Shown in pieces: positions 24,200 to 36,254 of a DNA stretch of 64,000 nt (position 1 is its first letter; each line of letters starts with the position of its first letter). The stretch comes from Erysipelotrichaceae bacterium (lineage in GTDB: Bacteria; Bacillota_I; Bacilli_A; Erysipelotrichales; Erysipelotrichaceae). Position numbers and translations under genes: made by a program. Where the stretch lies: positions 16,817 to 80,816 of the forward strand of contig JAFRZA010000043.1 in NCBI GenBank assembly GCA_017442805.1. The letters run 5' to 3'. The notes beneath the pieces are model-generated. The model made no database searches and had not been told where the DNA came from. It saw only the letters and a list, made by a program, of their open reading frames with translations.

Positions 24200-24228
24200 T
24201 CTATATTCTAGCATAATTGCCCTGACAA
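24200..24228 (-). promoter_or_regulatory. Promoter of the HD-hydrolase operon
   Basis: TTGTCA (24223-24228), 17-bp spacer, TATAGA (24200-24205) on the minus strand. Confidence 0.65.
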
Positions 24229-24247
24229 TATTATTCTTTGCCGAAAG

Positions 24248-24270
24248 AAAGACGGCGTCCTGCCGTCTTT
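24248..24270 (-). terminator. Terminator after prs
   Basis: AAAGACGGC GTCCT GCCGTCTTT, followed by CTTTCGG on the minus strand. Confidence 0.85.
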
Positions 24271-24279
24271 GACTTATTG

Positions 24280-25236
24280 CTAGTTCTTGAAGATGTTGTA
24301 GACGTCGGAGATCGGCTTGCTGTCGGCAATGGCCTCGATGCTCTTGGCCAGTAATACACCGACCGACAGGATCACCAGGTTGGGGACGCCCTTGAGTTCC
24401 TCAGGCGTTCTCTCAATGGTGTTGGTGATGACGAACTCCTTGACGCCGCTGGCGGCGATGCGCTCAATGGCACCGTTGGAGAAGACGCCGTGAACGGCAG
24501 CGCAGTAGACATCCTTGGCGCCGTGGTCCTTCAGCATCTTTATGCATCCCAGCAGGGAGCCGCCGGTATCGACCAGGTCATCAACGATGATGCAGTTCTT
24601 GTCCTTGACATCGCCGATCAGGTTCATGGCTTCAGCGACGTTGGGCTGGCTTCTGCGCTTGTCGACGATGGCGATGGTGGAATCGTCAATGCCGTCAGCC
24701 ATCTTTCTGGCTCTGGTGACGCCGCCGTGGTCCGGTGAGACGACGACGACTTCGCCCATCTTCTTCTTGCGGAAGTACTGAGCCAGCAGATCCATGGCGG
24801 TCAGGTTGTCTGACGGGATCTTGAAGAAGCCCTGGATCTGGGAAGCGTGCAGGTCAACGGCGACCACACGGTCAGCGCCGGCTGCCTGCAGCAGGTCGGC
24901 GACCAGACGGGCGCTGATCGGCTGTCTGGGCTTGGCCTTGCGGTCCTGTCTGGCGTAGCCGAAATACGGCATGACGCAGGTAACTTCCTTGCAGCTGGCT
25001 CTTCTGACGGCGTCCAGACAGATCAGAACTTCCATCAGGTTTTCGTTGACCGGTCCGCAGGTCGACTGAATGATGAAGACGTGCTTGCCGCGGACTGTCT
25101 CCTGAGGTTCGATCAGAATCTCTCCGTCCGCGAAATGATTGACCAGGATCTTGCCTTCCTCGACACCGAGGATGTTAACGATCTCCTGAGTCAGCTTCTT
25201 GCTGGATGTCAGTGAGAAAATCACAACGTTATCCAT
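24280..25236 (-). CDS. prs: Ribose-phosphate pyrophosphokinase
   Basis: 318 residues. It makes PRPP from ribose 5-phosphate and ATP for nucleotide, His and Trp synthesis. Landmarks are FADGEI, YFGYARQDRK, VVVSPDHGGVTRARKMA and the PRPP loop CIIVDDLVDTGGSL. It lies 13 bp after glmU, the standard Bacillota pair. Confidence 0.97.
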   Translation of the reverse strand: MDNVVIFSLTSSKKLTQEIVNILGVEEGKILVNHFADGEILIEPQETVRGKHVFIIQSTCGPVNENLMEVLICLDAVRRASCKEVTCVMPYFGYARQDRKAKPRQPISARLVADLLQAAGADRVVAVDLHASQIQGFFKIPSDNLTAMDLLAQYFRKKKMGEVVVVSPDHGGVTRARKMADGIDDSTIAIVDKRRSQPNVAEAMNLIGDVKDKNCIIVDDLVDTGGSLLGCIKMLKDHGAKDVYCAAVHGVFSNGAIERIAASGVKEFVITNTIERTPEELKGVPNLVILSVGVLLAKSIEAIADSKPISDVYNIFKN

Positions 25237-25249
25237 ACTTCCCCCTCCG

Positions 25250-26608
25250 CTATTTTTCCGTCTTCAAATATTTCAAACCGTATCCCGGCTTGTTTTCCTG
25301 TCTGACGCGGCCGATGGCCATGTCGCCTTCGAGTACGTCTTTGGTGATCGTACTGCCGGCGGCCAGGACGCTGTTGTCCTGAATGGTGACCGGCGCGATG
25401 ATGTTGACGTTGGAACCGATGAAGCAGTTGTCACCGATGGTTGTATGGAACTTATGCTTACCGTCGTAGTTGACGGTGACGACGCCGCAGCCGAAATTGC
25501 ACTTCTTGCCGACGGTGGCGTCGCCGACATAGGTGAGGTGGGCGCACTTGCTGCCGTCGGAGAAGACGGTGTTCTTCATCTCGACGTAGTTGCCGATGCG
25601 GCAGTTGCTTCCGATGTGGCAGCCGTTGCGCAGGTGGGCATTGGGTCCGATCTTATTGTCGTCATCTACCTGCGAATCGGTGATCCGGCAGCAGATGATC
25701 TGGTTGTTGTTGCCGATGACGGCGTTATTGAAGTAGCTTCCCTCTTCAATGATGTTGTCCGTGCCGATGACGGTCTTGCCTTCCAGACGGACATTGGGGT
25801 AGATCATGGTATCCTGACCGATCTGAACGTCTGGTCCGATCCATGTGTTTTCCGGATCGACGATGCTTACGCCTTTGTCCATCCAGCCGTAGTTGATCTT
25901 TCTCTGCAGCCACTTGGCGGCATGAGCCAGCTCGGCGTGAGAGTTGATGCCCTGCAGCTCCTCGCTGTCGCCGACCAGCGCCGCGACCTTGTGACCATGG
26001 CGGCGGAAGATCTCCACCAGATCGGTGACGTAGTATTCCTTCTGGGCATTGTCATTCTTTACTTCGGGAAGGTATTTCCATAAGAGTTCGTTGTCGGCGC
26101 AGTAGATGCCGGCGTTGATCTCCCGGATCTTCAGCTGTTCCTCAGTGCAGTCCTTCTTTTCCACGATGGCTTCGAATTCACCGTCAGCATTGCGGATGAT
26201 GCGGCCGTAGCTGGCCGGATCGGCGGGAACCGTCGATAAAACGACCAGAGGATACTCGCTGGCCTTGTCCAGTAATGCCTTGTAGGTATCGGTACTGATC
26301 AGCGGGCAGTCGCCGTTGATGATCAGGGTCTTTCCGGTTTCTTCCTTAAGCTGTGTGGCCTGCATGACGGCATGAGCCGTTCCGTACTGAGGCTCCTGCA
26401 GAGCATACTGGCAGCGTTCGCCAAGGTAGTTTTTAATGCTGTCGCCGTCAAAGCCGATGACGAAGACCTTGTTTTCCACTTCCAGTTTTTCCAATGTGTC
26501 GCAGATGTGTTCAATCATCGGTCTGTCCAGAAGCTTATGCATCGTCTTTCCGTGACGGGAATGCATCCTGGTTCCTTTTCCTGCTGCCATAACAATCGCA
26601 GATGTCAT
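25250..26608 (-). CDS. glmU: Bifunctional UDP-GlcNAc pyrophosphorylase / GlcN-1-P acetyltransferase
   Basis: 452 residues. The N-terminal half is a nucleotidyltransferase (VMAAGKGTRMHS, INGDCPLI). The C-terminal half is a left-handed beta-helix of hexapeptide repeats with YVEMKNTVF, KCAHLTYVGDA, GCGVVTVNYDGKHK and FIGSNVNIIAP. It acetylates glucosamine-1-phosphate and adds UMP to give UDP-GlcNAc for peptidoglycan. It is cotranscribed with prs and follows ispE at about 50 bp. Confidence 0.97.
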   Translation of the reverse strand: MTSAIVMAAGKGTRMHSRHGKTMHKLLDRPMIEHICDTLEKLEVENKVFVIGFDGDSIKNYLGERCQYALQEPQYGTAHAVMQATQLKEETGKTLIINGDCPLISTDTYKALLDKASEYPLVVLSTVPADPASYGRIIRNADGEFEAIVEKKDCTEEQLKIREINAGIYCADNELLWKYLPEVKNDNAQKEYYVTDLVEIFRRHGHKVAALVGDSEELQGINSHAELAHAAKWLQRKINYGWMDKGVSIVDPENTWIGPDVQIGQDTMIYPNVRLEGKTVIGTDNIIEEGSYFNNAVIGNNNQIICCRITDSQVDDDNKIGPNAHLRNGCHIGSNCRIGNYVEMKNTVFSDGSKCAHLTYVGDATVGKKCNFGCGVVTVNYDGKHKFHTTIGDNCFIGSNVNIIAPVTIQDNSVLAAGSTITKDVLEGDMAIGRVRQENKPGYGLKYLKTEK

Positions 26609-26659
26609 AAATCGCTCCTTAGAATATACAATAATTCTAACACAGAAACAGCTTGTTTA

Positions 26660-27490
26660 TTAAGACAAAATGGTTGTTTTCCTGACAAACTCGTAGCGTT
26701 CTTTCATTGCTTCATAAAGGGCGGAAATGTCCTCGTCCTTTTCCGAAAGCACGAAGCAGGTTGAGCCGCTGCCGCTCATCATGACGCTGTCATAACCCAG
26801 GCTGCGGCACTGCCCGATGATCTCGCTGATGACCGGCTCCAGGCGCTCGGCGCTTTCCAGCAGGCTGTTGCCCAAAAGCCCGCCCAGAGGCTGATGGTGC
26901 ATGAGCGCCAGCTGGACTTTTTCGATGTCGGGGTGCTGGGCCCGGGCGATGTCCAGCGTTTCGTAGGCTTCTCTGGTACAGACGCCCTGCCGCGGCTTGA
27001 TGAGCAGGATGTCATAGCCCTTTTCCAGTTCAAAGGGCTCAATGACCTCACCGATGCCCCTGACCCGGGCCGGCTTGCTGACCAGACAATAGGGCACATC
27101 GGCTCCGATGGCGGTTCCGAATTCGATTTTCTGCTGAAGGGTCAGGTCAAGACCGGTCAGATCGCTGATCAGATGAATGACCGCGGCGGCATCAGCGCTG
27201 CCGCCGGCCAGTCCGGCGTTCATCGGAATGTTCTTGTTTACTCTGATGGCGAAATTATCCCTGAAGCCGTATCTTTCTCTCATTTTCTCAACGGTCCTGA
27301 AGATCAGGTTCTTTTCGTCATACGGCAGATTTATGTTGCATTCATAAGACGGCTCATCGCTGAGCGTCATTTCTATTTCATCATAAAGGTCGATCGACAG
27401 TTCGATCATGTCCAGGTCGTGGTAGCCGTCTTCGTTGCGGCCCAGCACGTCGATGGACAGATTTATCTTGCCATAGGCTCTTCTAATCAT
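26660..27490 (-). CDS. ispE: 4-diphosphocytidyl-2-C-methyl-D-erythritol kinase
   Basis: 276 residues. GHMP kinase of the MEP isoprenoid pathway. It starts AYGKINLSIDVLGRNEDGYH with the substrate Lys and His, has the ATP loop PMNAGLAGGSADAAA, and ends with MMSGSGSTCFVL. Its start overlaps rsmA by 8 bp, as in many Bacillota (rnmV-rsmA-ispE). Confidence 0.96.
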   Translation of the reverse strand: MIRRAYGKINLSIDVLGRNEDGYHDLDMIELSIDLYDEIEMTLSDEPSYECNINLPYDEKNLIFRTVEKMRERYGFRDNFAIRVNKNIPMNAGLAGGSADAAAVIHLISDLTGLDLTLQQKIEFGTAIGADVPYCLVSKPARVRGIGEVIEPFELEKGYDILLIKPRQGVCTREAYETLDIARAQHPDIEKVQLALMHHQPLGGLLGNSLLESAERLEPVISEIIGQCRSLGYDSVMMSGSGSTCFVLSEKDEDISALYEAMKERYEFVRKTTILS

Positions 27491-28322
27491 CGCTTAACAC
27501 CTCGTATAACCTGATGTAATCATCAAGGGACAGCTGCTCACAGCGGGCAGTTTCCTTAATATTTATATCATTTAATTGTTGTTTATTTATGTGATATCCG
27601 CTGTTTGTCAGATTGGTGAGTACGATTTTGCGCCGCTGGGAATAACAGGCCCTGATGATGTCCAGAAGTCTCTGCTCATCTTCCACGGGATGATGATAAG
27701 GACGCCTGGTAAAAAGCAGGACGGCGCTGTCGACCCTGGGCTGAGGCAGGAAGTTGCGCTTATTGACCCGGCTGAGCAGACTGATCTCGCAGTAGTAGGG
27801 AGCGATGACCTGCAGGGGGCCGTAGTCCTTGTCGGCCTGCTTCTTGAAGAAGCGCTCCGCCACTTCCTTCTGCATCATGGCGATGATCCGGCTGATCTTA
27901 CCGCTTTCCGTCAGCAGCTTAAGCAGGATCTCGCTGGTTATGTAGTAGGGCAGATTGGAGACGACTGTCACCCTGCCTTCGATCTCATTCAGAATGGCGT
28001 CCAGATCGGTCTGCAGAATATCCTCATTACGGATCTCGAGATTATCAGGATCCTTCAGTTCTTCCCGGAGGATCCCGCAGAGCTGCTCATCGATCTCGAT
28101 GGCGATGACCCGGCGGCACTTCCGGGCCATCGGCAGGGTAAGGGAACCCAGGCCGGGGCCGATCTCAATGACGGTATCCTCTTCGCTCAGCTGATCGACG
28201 ATCTTGTTGATGACGGAAGGCTCCACGAGAAAATTCTGACCGTACTGCTTACGGGCAGTCAGCTGATGTTTCTTCATCAGATGGGTTATCTCGCTTTTAC
28301 AGCCGATGATTCTCTCGCTCAT
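27483..28322 (-). CDS. rsmA: 16S rRNA dimethyladenosine transferase
   Basis: 279 residues from ATG 28322. An earlier ATG in the same frame is inside rnmV with no better support. KsgA dimethylates A1518 and A1519 near the 3' end of 16S rRNA. Visible are KQYGQNFLVEPSVI, the SAM loop IEIGPGLGSLT and the catalytic NLPYYI. The start overlaps rnmV by 26 bp. Confidence 0.95.
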   Translation of the reverse strand: MSERIIGCKSEITHLMKKHQLTARKQYGQNFLVEPSVINKIVDQLSEEDTVIEIGPGLGSLTLPMARKCRRVIAIEIDEQLCGILREELKDPDNLEIRNEDILQTDLDAILNEIEGRVTVVSNLPYYITSEILLKLLTESGKISRIIAMMQKEVAERFFKKQADKDYGPLQVIAPYYCEISLLSRVNKRNFLPQPRVDSAVLLFTRRPYHHPVEDEQRLLDIIRACYSQRRKIVLTNLTNSGYHINKQQLNDINIKETARCEQLSLDDYIRLYEVLSDD

Positions 28323-28842
28323 AAGCTTCCGCGATCTCCTTGACCTTCTCAAATTCAATTCCCAGCATGTTCAAATACCGGCGCAGCCTTTTGTTGTTGC
28401 ACTTGCCCAGATGAAGCTGTGAAGTTACGTATTCTCTTTTCCTGCTGTCACCGCTCAACCCCAGGCTTTCATACTGCCTCAGGCTGACGGTTTCTCTGTT
28501 TTCACCAAAGCTGACGAGGTTTTCCAGGGCATCCCGTATGGCCTCTTCCCTGGCGTATTCAACACCGACGTTGCGCCTGCCGATGGCGTCATTTTTTTCG
28601 ATGAAAGCGTGCTGAGCCTGCGGCGCAGCCTCTCTGAGAGCGTCTCTGATGCGGACGCCGGGATGGTCGGGGTCGGTCAGAATGATGGCTCCGCGGCCTT
28701 CAGAGGCCTGACGGACGATCTCCAGAATGTCATTATCAAAACCCAGACCGTTGGTGCACAGCACGTCACAGTCAAACAGTTTTTTCAGTCTGGCTTCGTC
28801 GTGTTTGCCTTCCACGACCAGAAGCTGCTCGATGCGCTTCAT
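28297..28842 (-). CDS. rnmV: Ribonuclease M5
   Basis: 181 residues from ATG 28842. Toprim nuclease that matures 5S rRNA. VVEGKHDEARLKKLF is the Toprim Glu motif, ILTDPDHPG the Asp-x-Asp motif, and RNVGVEYA precedes the C-terminal domain. The longer upstream frame is not protein-like and overlaps tatD. It overlaps tatD by 4 bp. Confidence 0.95.
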   Translation of the reverse strand: MKRIEQLLVVEGKHDEARLKKLFDCDVLCTNGLGFDNDILEIVRQASEGRGAIILTDPDHPGVRIRDALREAAPQAQHAFIEKNDAIGRRNVGVEYAREEAIRDALENLVSFGENRETVSLRQYESLGLSGDSRKREYVTSQLHLGKCNNKRLRRYLNMLGIEFEKVKEIAEAYERENHRL

Positions 28843-29597
28843 TGGGCTTTCCACTCCTCGTAGTTTCTGATCAGCTGATCCTGCAGCTCTTCCACGCTGA
28901 TGCCCCGCAGCTGGGCAATGTATTCCCCGGTATATCTGACATAGGCCGTCTGGTTTCTCTGCCCCCGGAAGGGGACCGGAGTCAGATAGGGGCAGTCGGT
29001 TTCGATCATCATTCTGTTCAGCGGACATTCCAAAGCGTTTTCCTTAGGCTCCCGGGCATTCTTGAAAGTCACGACCCCGGGGAAGGAAATGTAGTAGCCC
29101 AGCTTCAGGTATTGGCGCATCATCTCCGTCGATTCGGAAAAACAGTGCATGATGACCTTGGTGCGGGCGTACTGTTTCAGTATTTCGTAGGTGTCTCTGG
29201 CCGCCGAACGGCTGTGGATCATGATCGGCTTGTTATGGCGGTTGGCGACCTCGATCTGGCAGATGAACATCTCTTTCTGCTTTTCCTTTTCTTCCTTATT
29301 CCAGTAGTAGTCCAATCCGATCTCGCCGACGGCGATGATCTCATCGACGACGCTTTCCAGATAGTCCATGTCACCGTCATTGAGATGGTGAACGTCTTCG
29401 GGGAAGTAGCCGAAAGTGATGTCCAGGTTCGGATATCTTTCCTTTAACTGTTTGGTGTATTCAAAGTCTTCCCGGTTGAGACAGACGATGTTGCTGACAC
29501 GGACGTTGTTTGCCCCGGCCAGCTTCATGTAACCGTCGAAGTCTTCGCAATAGACTTCCTCATTCATGTGACAGTGGGTATCGATCCAGTAACTCAT
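28839..29597 (-). CDS. tatD: TatD family metal-dependent hydrolase
   Basis: 252 residues. TIM-barrel nuclease. DTHCHMNEE carries the metal-binding HxH, AVGEIGLDYYW the Glu, and MIHSRSA, VIMHCFS and IETDCPYL the remaining ligands. Homologues are 3'-5' DNA exonucleases. It begins 3 bp after mnmE ends. Confidence 0.94.
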   Translation of the reverse strand: MSYWIDTHCHMNEEVYCEDFDGYMKLAGANNVRVSNIVCLNREDFEYTKQLKERYPNLDITFGYFPEDVHHLNDGDMDYLESVVDEIIAVGEIGLDYYWNKEEKEKQKEMFICQIEVANRHNKPIMIHSRSAARDTYEILKQYARTKVIMHCFSESTEMMRQYLKLGYYISFPGVVTFKNAREPKENALECPLNRMMIETDCPYLTPVPFRGQRNQTAYVRYTGEYIAQLRGISVEELQDQLIRNYEEWKAQ

Positions 29598-29599
29598 CT

Positions 29600-30934
29600 T
29601 TACTTACCCACGCAGAAACGCGAGAAGATGCCGTCCAGCAGATCTTCCCGGGCGTACTGTCCCAATATTTCCCTGAGGCAGCGGTAGGCTGCCTGAATGT
29701 CTTCACTTACCAGATCCAGCGGCACGCCGCTGCTGAGCTGATCTTCAGCCTGGCGGATGAACCGGCGGGCCTGGCGCATCAGCGAGATCTGTCTTTCGTT
29801 GTTCAGTGAGGGCTCTTGAAGAGCGATCTGATCATGAGCGAACATCTCGTTGATCTTATCAGTCAGCTGGGAAATGTCGCCGTTAAGGGCGCTGACGCAG
29901 ATCTCGCCTTCACGCGGCCTGATGTCGGCCTTGTTGTAGACGATGATGCGGTTGCGTCCCTCGGTCATTTCCAGAATCTCCTGATCCTGCTTATCCTCAG
30001 CTTCCGAGCCGTCGATGATGATGATGACCAGCTGAGCCCGGTCCAGAGCTTCCAGCGACTTCTGAATGCCGATGCTTTCGACGTAGTCCTGACTCTCATG
30101 GATGCCGGCGGTATCGATCAGATGCAGGGTGACATTCCTAAGGTGAATGTCGCCCTCGACCAGATCGCGGGTCGTGCCGGCGTATTCGGAAACGATGGCC
30201 TTGTCCTGCGCCAATAAGGCGTTTAAGAGGCTGCTCTTGCCGACGTTGGGCTTGCCGACGATGACGGTATCAACGCCTTCCTTGATGACCATGGTGCTTT
30301 CCGCTCTCTCCATGATATCGTCGCAGCGCTTCAGCCAGTCAGCAATCAGCGGTTCGATCTCTCCTGCGGTAATTACGCCGTTATCGTCATATTCGGGATA
30401 GTCGATGTTGACTTCGATGTGGGCGATGACCTGTTCCAGATCGTTGATCAATGGCGTAAGCAGGCGGCTGATGCTGCCGGAAAGGGAATTGACAGCCAGC
30501 CTGGCGTTGTTGCGGCTGTCAGCCATGATCAGATCATTGATGGCCTCTGCCTGGGTAAGGTCAATGCGGCCGTTGAGGAAGGCCCGCTTGGAGAACTCGC
30601 CCTTTTCCGCCTGCCGGGCTCCGGCTGCCAGTAAGAGGGTCAGGATCCTTCTGGTGACGTACAGGCCGCCATGGCAGTTGATTTCCGCCATGTTCTCCCC
30701 GGTAAAGGAATGGGGCGCCCGGAAGATGCTGACGAGAACTTCGTCAACGACTTCCTGATCCTGCGGATCGATGATGTGACCGTAATAGATGCGGTAGCCT
30801 TCATATTCATGAGTGCGGCAGCGGAAGACCTTATCGAGCACGTCAAAGCAGTCCTCTCCGGAGAGACGGACGATCGATATGGCACCAGCTGACAGCATGC
30901 TGGTGGAAACGGCAGCTATCGTATCTTCAAACAT
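29600..30934 (-). CDS. mnmE: tRNA modification GTPase MnmE
   Basis: 444 residues. It builds the 5-carboxymethylaminomethyl group at wobble U34 with MnmG. The N-terminal folate-binding domain (INCHGG) is followed by the GTPase domain with GKPNVGKSSLLNAL, DTAGIHES and NKAD, and by the C-terminal catalytic CVGK. First gene of the mnmE-tatD-rnmV-rsmA-ispE-glmU-prs run, probably one long operon. A possible -10 TAAAAT lies about 25 bp upstream. Confidence 0.96.
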   Translation of the reverse strand: MFEDTIAAVSTSMLSAGAISIVRLSGEDCFDVLDKVFRCRTHEYEGYRIYYGHIIDPQDQEVVDEVLVSIFRAPHSFTGENMAEINCHGGLYVTRRILTLLLAAGARQAEKGEFSKRAFLNGRIDLTQAEAINDLIMADSRNNARLAVNSLSGSISRLLTPLINDLEQVIAHIEVNIDYPEYDDNGVITAGEIEPLIADWLKRCDDIMERAESTMVIKEGVDTVIVGKPNVGKSSLLNALLAQDKAIVSEYAGTTRDLVEGDIHLRNVTLHLIDTAGIHESQDYVESIGIQKSLEALDRAQLVIIIIDGSEAEDKQDQEILEMTEGRNRIIVYNKADIRPREGEICVSALNGDISQLTDKINEMFAHDQIALQEPSLNNERQISLMRQARRFIRQAEDQLSSGVPLDLVSEDIQAAYRCLREILGQYAREDLLDGIFSRFCVGK

Positions 30935-30985
30935 GTTTTCACCTTGAAACTATTTTAACACATTAGCCTTCCTTATGGACGCACT

Positions 30986-31008
30986 GAAGGGCCTGATGCA
31001 GGCCCTTC
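30986..31008 (-). terminator. Hairpin after atpC
   Basis: GAAGGGCCTG ATG CAGGCCCTTC directly after the ATP synthase operon. The T run is poor in this direction, so termination may be partial. Confidence 0.6.
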
Positions 31009-31011
31009 GGT

Positions 31012-31415
31012 TTAATTGAAATACTTGTTCTTGAGATCGATCAGGTTGGTGGCTCTGGCCAGGGCAACGCGCGCTCTCATGATGTCGCTTTCCCGGCTGG
31101 CACCGGCCAGCTTCTTTCTCGCCTTGTTGATGGCCGCCTGCGCTTCCTCGATGTTGATCTCCTCAACGCTGATGATCTCATCGCACAGCACGGTAGCGAC
31201 GTTGTCCTCAAACAGCACCATGCCGTCGGAGACGGCCCAGTGGGACAGCTTGTTGTCCACGCTGGTCTCAATGACGCCGATGTCAATGGGGATCATGGTC
31301 GGCATGTGGTTGGATAACAGCGTCCTTCTTCCGTCGATGGCCGGCAGCGTAAGCTTGTCGGTCTCAATGGAACGGTAGGTCCCGTTATAGGTAACGAAGT
31401 CCACTCTGAACAGCA

Positions 31416-31416
<1 letters not shown>
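31012..31416 (-). CDS. atpC: F1 ATP synthase epsilon subunit
   Basis: 134 residues. The N-terminal beta-sandwich (GRRTLLSNHMPTMIPI) is followed by a helical hairpin (EEAQAAINKARKKL, RARVALARATNLI). Epsilon sits on the rotor and inhibits ATP hydrolysis. It overlaps atpD by 1 bp. Confidence 0.94.
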
Positions 31417-33661
<2,245 letters not shown>

Positions 33662-33662
33662 C

Positions 33663-35732
33663 TTACTTCACCGCCACCTTGTATCGCGTGGTAAAGTCCG
33701 CGATGAACCGGTTGAGTTCCTCGGTCAGTTCCACCGACATCTTTTCGCCGGTGGCGATCTGCTGGACCAGATGCGGAGCTGAGGAATGGACTTCCATCAG
33801 CAGGTTCTTCTCATAGTCCCTGACCCTGTTGAGCGGCACGGTATCGACATAGCCGCGCTGGTTGGCAAACAGGGAAATGATCTGGTCTTCCTGGGCAAAC
33901 GGCGAGTACTGCGGCTGCTTGAGCAGCTCGGTCAGATGCTGGCCGTGGTTGATGGTCCTTCTGGTTGACTGGTCCAGGTCGGAACCGAACTGGGCGAAGT
34001 CGAGAACTTCCTGGTACTGAGCCAAATCGAGCTTCAGTGAGGAGGCAACCTTCTTCATGGCCTTGCTCTGGGCAGCGGAACCGACACGGCTGACGCTTAA
34101 GCCGCTGTCCACGGCCGGGCGGACGCCGCTGTTGAACAGCTCGGTCTGTAAGAAGATCTGACCGTCGGTGATGGAAATGACGTTGGTCGGAATGTAGGCG
34201 GAAATGTCGCCGGCCAGGGTCTCGACGATCGGAAGGGCGGTCAGTGAACCGCCGCCGTTGCGCTCGGAAAGCCTGGCGCTTCTTTCCAGCAGGCGTGAAT
34301 GGAGGTAGAAGACATCACCGGGATAAGCTTCTCTTCCCGGAGGTCTTCTTAATAACAGTGAAAGGGTACGGTAAGCCACGGCGTGCTTGCTGAGGTCGTC
34401 GTAGACGATCAGCACGTCTTCGCCGCGGTTCATCCAGTATTCGCCGATGGTGCAGCCGGTATAGGGAGCGACATACTGCAGGGAAGCCAGTTCGCTGGCT
34501 CCGGCCACCACGACGGTCGTATAGTTCATGGCGCCGTTCTGCTTGAGTTTCTCCACGATCTGGGCCACGGTCGAGTTCTTCTGTCCGATGGCCACGTAGA
34601 TGCACTTAACGTTTTTGCCCTGCTGGTTGAGGATGGTGTCGACGGCGATGGCGGTCTTGCCGGTCTGGCGGTCGCCGATGATCAGCTCACGCTGACCCTT
34701 GCCGATGGGGACCATGGCGTCGATGATCTTGATGCCGGTCTGCAGCGGTTCGTTGACCGACTGGCGGTCAATGACGCCGGGAGCCGGCTTTTCGATGGGC
34801 ATGTAAGCCGCGGCCTTAATGGAGCCCTTGCCGTCCAGCGGACGGCCGATGGCGTCCACGACCCGGCCCAGAAGGGCATCGCCGACCGGCGTCTCAACGA
34901 CTCTTCCGGTCGAGAAGACTTCCATGCCTTCCCTTACTTCGGCGGAATCGTCCAGAAGGACGGCGCCGACGCTTTCTTCCTCAAGGTTCATGACCATGGC
35001 GCTGCCTTCGCCGATGCGCAGCAGCTCTCCGGACATGGCCTTGTTGATTCCCTTAATGGTGACGATGCCGTCAGCTACGGTAGTGACGTAGCCGTTGGTA
35101 TCGGCGGATTTGACGGAAACGTTCTGGCGGTCATAGGAATCGATCTGTTCCTTAATGACCTCATTCATTTCCCTGACTGAGGTTTCAGTGCGGTCCTCAC
35201 GGGAAAGCAGTTCGTCCTTCAGTCCCCTGAGCCGGCTCTGGTAGGAGCCATCCCAGACATTGTTGCCCACGGTAACCTTGATGCCGCCCAGAAGTTCGCT
35301 TTCCACGCGGTTCTCCAATTTGACCTTCTGACCGATCTGCTCAGCGATGGTCTTCTCAATCATGACGATCTCCTTTTCGTTCAGCTTTCTGGCTGAATGA
35401 ACGGTGCCGAAGATCATGCCCTTGAGCTGATAAGCGTATGTTAAAAAGTCGTGAATGAGCATCACTTCACTGTAGTTCTTATCCTTAAGTTCACCGATGG
35501 TGAAGAAGGCGTTCAGCACGTCATCATCAAGGGTGTTTCCAAAGTACTGCTGTAATCTCGCTTTTTTATCACTTACGCTATTGTCAGAAGATGTCAGAAA
35601 TGAAGACAATTCGCTGTTTTGGTTAATCAGTCCGCTGACTTTCTCCAGCTCCGTCCGGTAAAGATCGACCTTACCTTCCTGCTTGGCCAGTTCCATCAGC
35701 AGGGTGGCATAACGCGTGTTGGTGGCACTCAT
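33663..35732 (-). CDS. atpHA: Fused F1 ATP synthase delta-alpha subunit
   Basis: 689 residues in one open frame. Residues 1-176 are a complete delta (OSCP-like) subunit: [15 protein letters not shown] at the start, and [21 protein letters not shown] with [10 protein letters not shown] at the end. A linker of about 12 residues ([12 protein letters not shown]) leads to Met189, after which a complete alpha subunit of 501 residues follows: [12 protein letters not shown], Walker A GDRQTGKT (353-360), and the Arg finger region [10 protein letters not shown]. No stop or frameshift separates them. Alpha is present three times per F1 and delta once in known enzymes, so the fusion raises a stoichiometry problem. 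Met189 has only a close AGGGA upstream, so internal start is possible but not strong. It replaces separate atpH and atpA in the gene order atpF-(atpHA)-atpG. Confidence 0.9.
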   Translation of the reverse strand: MSATNTRYATLLMELAKQEGKVDLYRTELEKVSGLINQNSELSSFLTSSDNSVSDKKARLQQYFGNTLDDDVLNAFFTIGELKDKNYSEVMLIHDFLTYAYQLKGMIFGTVHSARKLNEKEIVMIEKTIAEQIGQKVKLENRVESELLGGIKVTVGNNVWDGSYQSRLRGLKDELLSREDRTETSVREMNEVIKEQIDSYDRQNVSVKSADTNGYVTTVADGIVTIKGINKAMSGELLRIGEGSAMVMNLEEESVGAVLLDDSAEVREGMEVFSTGRVVETPVGDALLGRVVDAIGRPLDGKGSIKAAAYMPIEKPAPGVIDRQSVNEPLQTGIKIIDAMVPIGKGQRELIIGDRQTGKTAIAVDTILNQQGKNVKCIYVAIGQKNSTVAQIVEKLKQNGAMNYTTVVVAGASELASLQYVAPYTGCTIGEYWMNRGEDVLIVYDDLSKHAVAYRTLSLLLRRPPGREAYPGDVFYLHSRLLERSARLSERNGGGSLTALPIVETLAGDISAYIPTNVISITDGQIFLQTELFNSGVRPAVDSGLSVSRVGSAAQSKAMKKVASSLKLDLAQYQEVLDFAQFGSDLDQSTRRTINHGQHLTELLKQPQYSPFAQEDQIISLFANQRGYVDTVPLNRVRDYEKNLLMEVHSSAPHLVQQIATGEKMSVELTEELNRFIADFTTRYKVAVK

Positions 35733-36241
35733 TGACCGCTTACTTCCTTAATGAAGTCCTCAATGCTCTCGCGGTCAGACTTGCTGTCCAGCTTCTGCTG
35801 GAGCATCTTCTCCGCGGCACTCAGAGCGATCTCAACGACCTCTTCGTGCATGTCTTCCAACATCTTGTTCTTTTCCAAAGTGATATTGCGCTGGGCATCT
35901 TCCACCAGCTGCCGGGATTTCTGCCGGCCCTCGTCGATCAGGCTGTCCTTCAGCTTCTGACCTTCTTCCTGGGCCCTGGCAATGATCTGCTGGGCCTGCA
36001 TGTTGGCCTCTTCGATCTCCTGGCTGGCTTCGGCGTTCAGCTCTTCATTTCTCTTCTTCATTTCTTCCGCGCTGGTCAGACGGCTCTGTTCATACTCGCT
36101 TCTGGTGTCCAGGATCTTCTTGACCGGTTTCCAGGCCAGTTTGTACATGAGCAGAAAAAGCACGGCAGTGGCGCACAGCTGAGTAATTACAGTCAAGATA
36201 TTTGGCATTAATTGGCTTAATACATCAATATCTATGTTCAT
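35729..36241 (-). CDS. atpF: Fo ATP synthase b subunit
   Basis: 170 residues. One N-terminal membrane helix (about 12-34) is followed by a long charged helix ([20 protein letters not shown]), the peripheral stalk that normally binds delta. It overlaps the fused delta-alpha gene by 4 bp. Confidence 0.94.
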   Translation of the reverse strand: MNIDIDVLSQLMPNILTVITQLCATAVLFLLMYKLAWKPVKKILDTRSEYEQSRLTSAEEMKKRNEELNAEASQEIEEANMQAQQIIARAQEEGQKLKDSLIDEGRQKSRQLVEDAQRNITLEKNKMLEDMHEEVVEIALSAAEKMLQQKLDSKSDRESIEDFIKEVSGQ

Positions 36242-36254
36242 AATTACCTGCCTC

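Noticed and set aside
25199..26083. 294-codon plus-strand frame inside glmU
   Set aside because: Antisense shadow of glmU beta-helix repeats.
28843..29028. N-terminal extension of rnmV
   Set aside because: Translation in this part is not protein-like and lies inside tatD; RNase M5 starts at MKRIEQLL.
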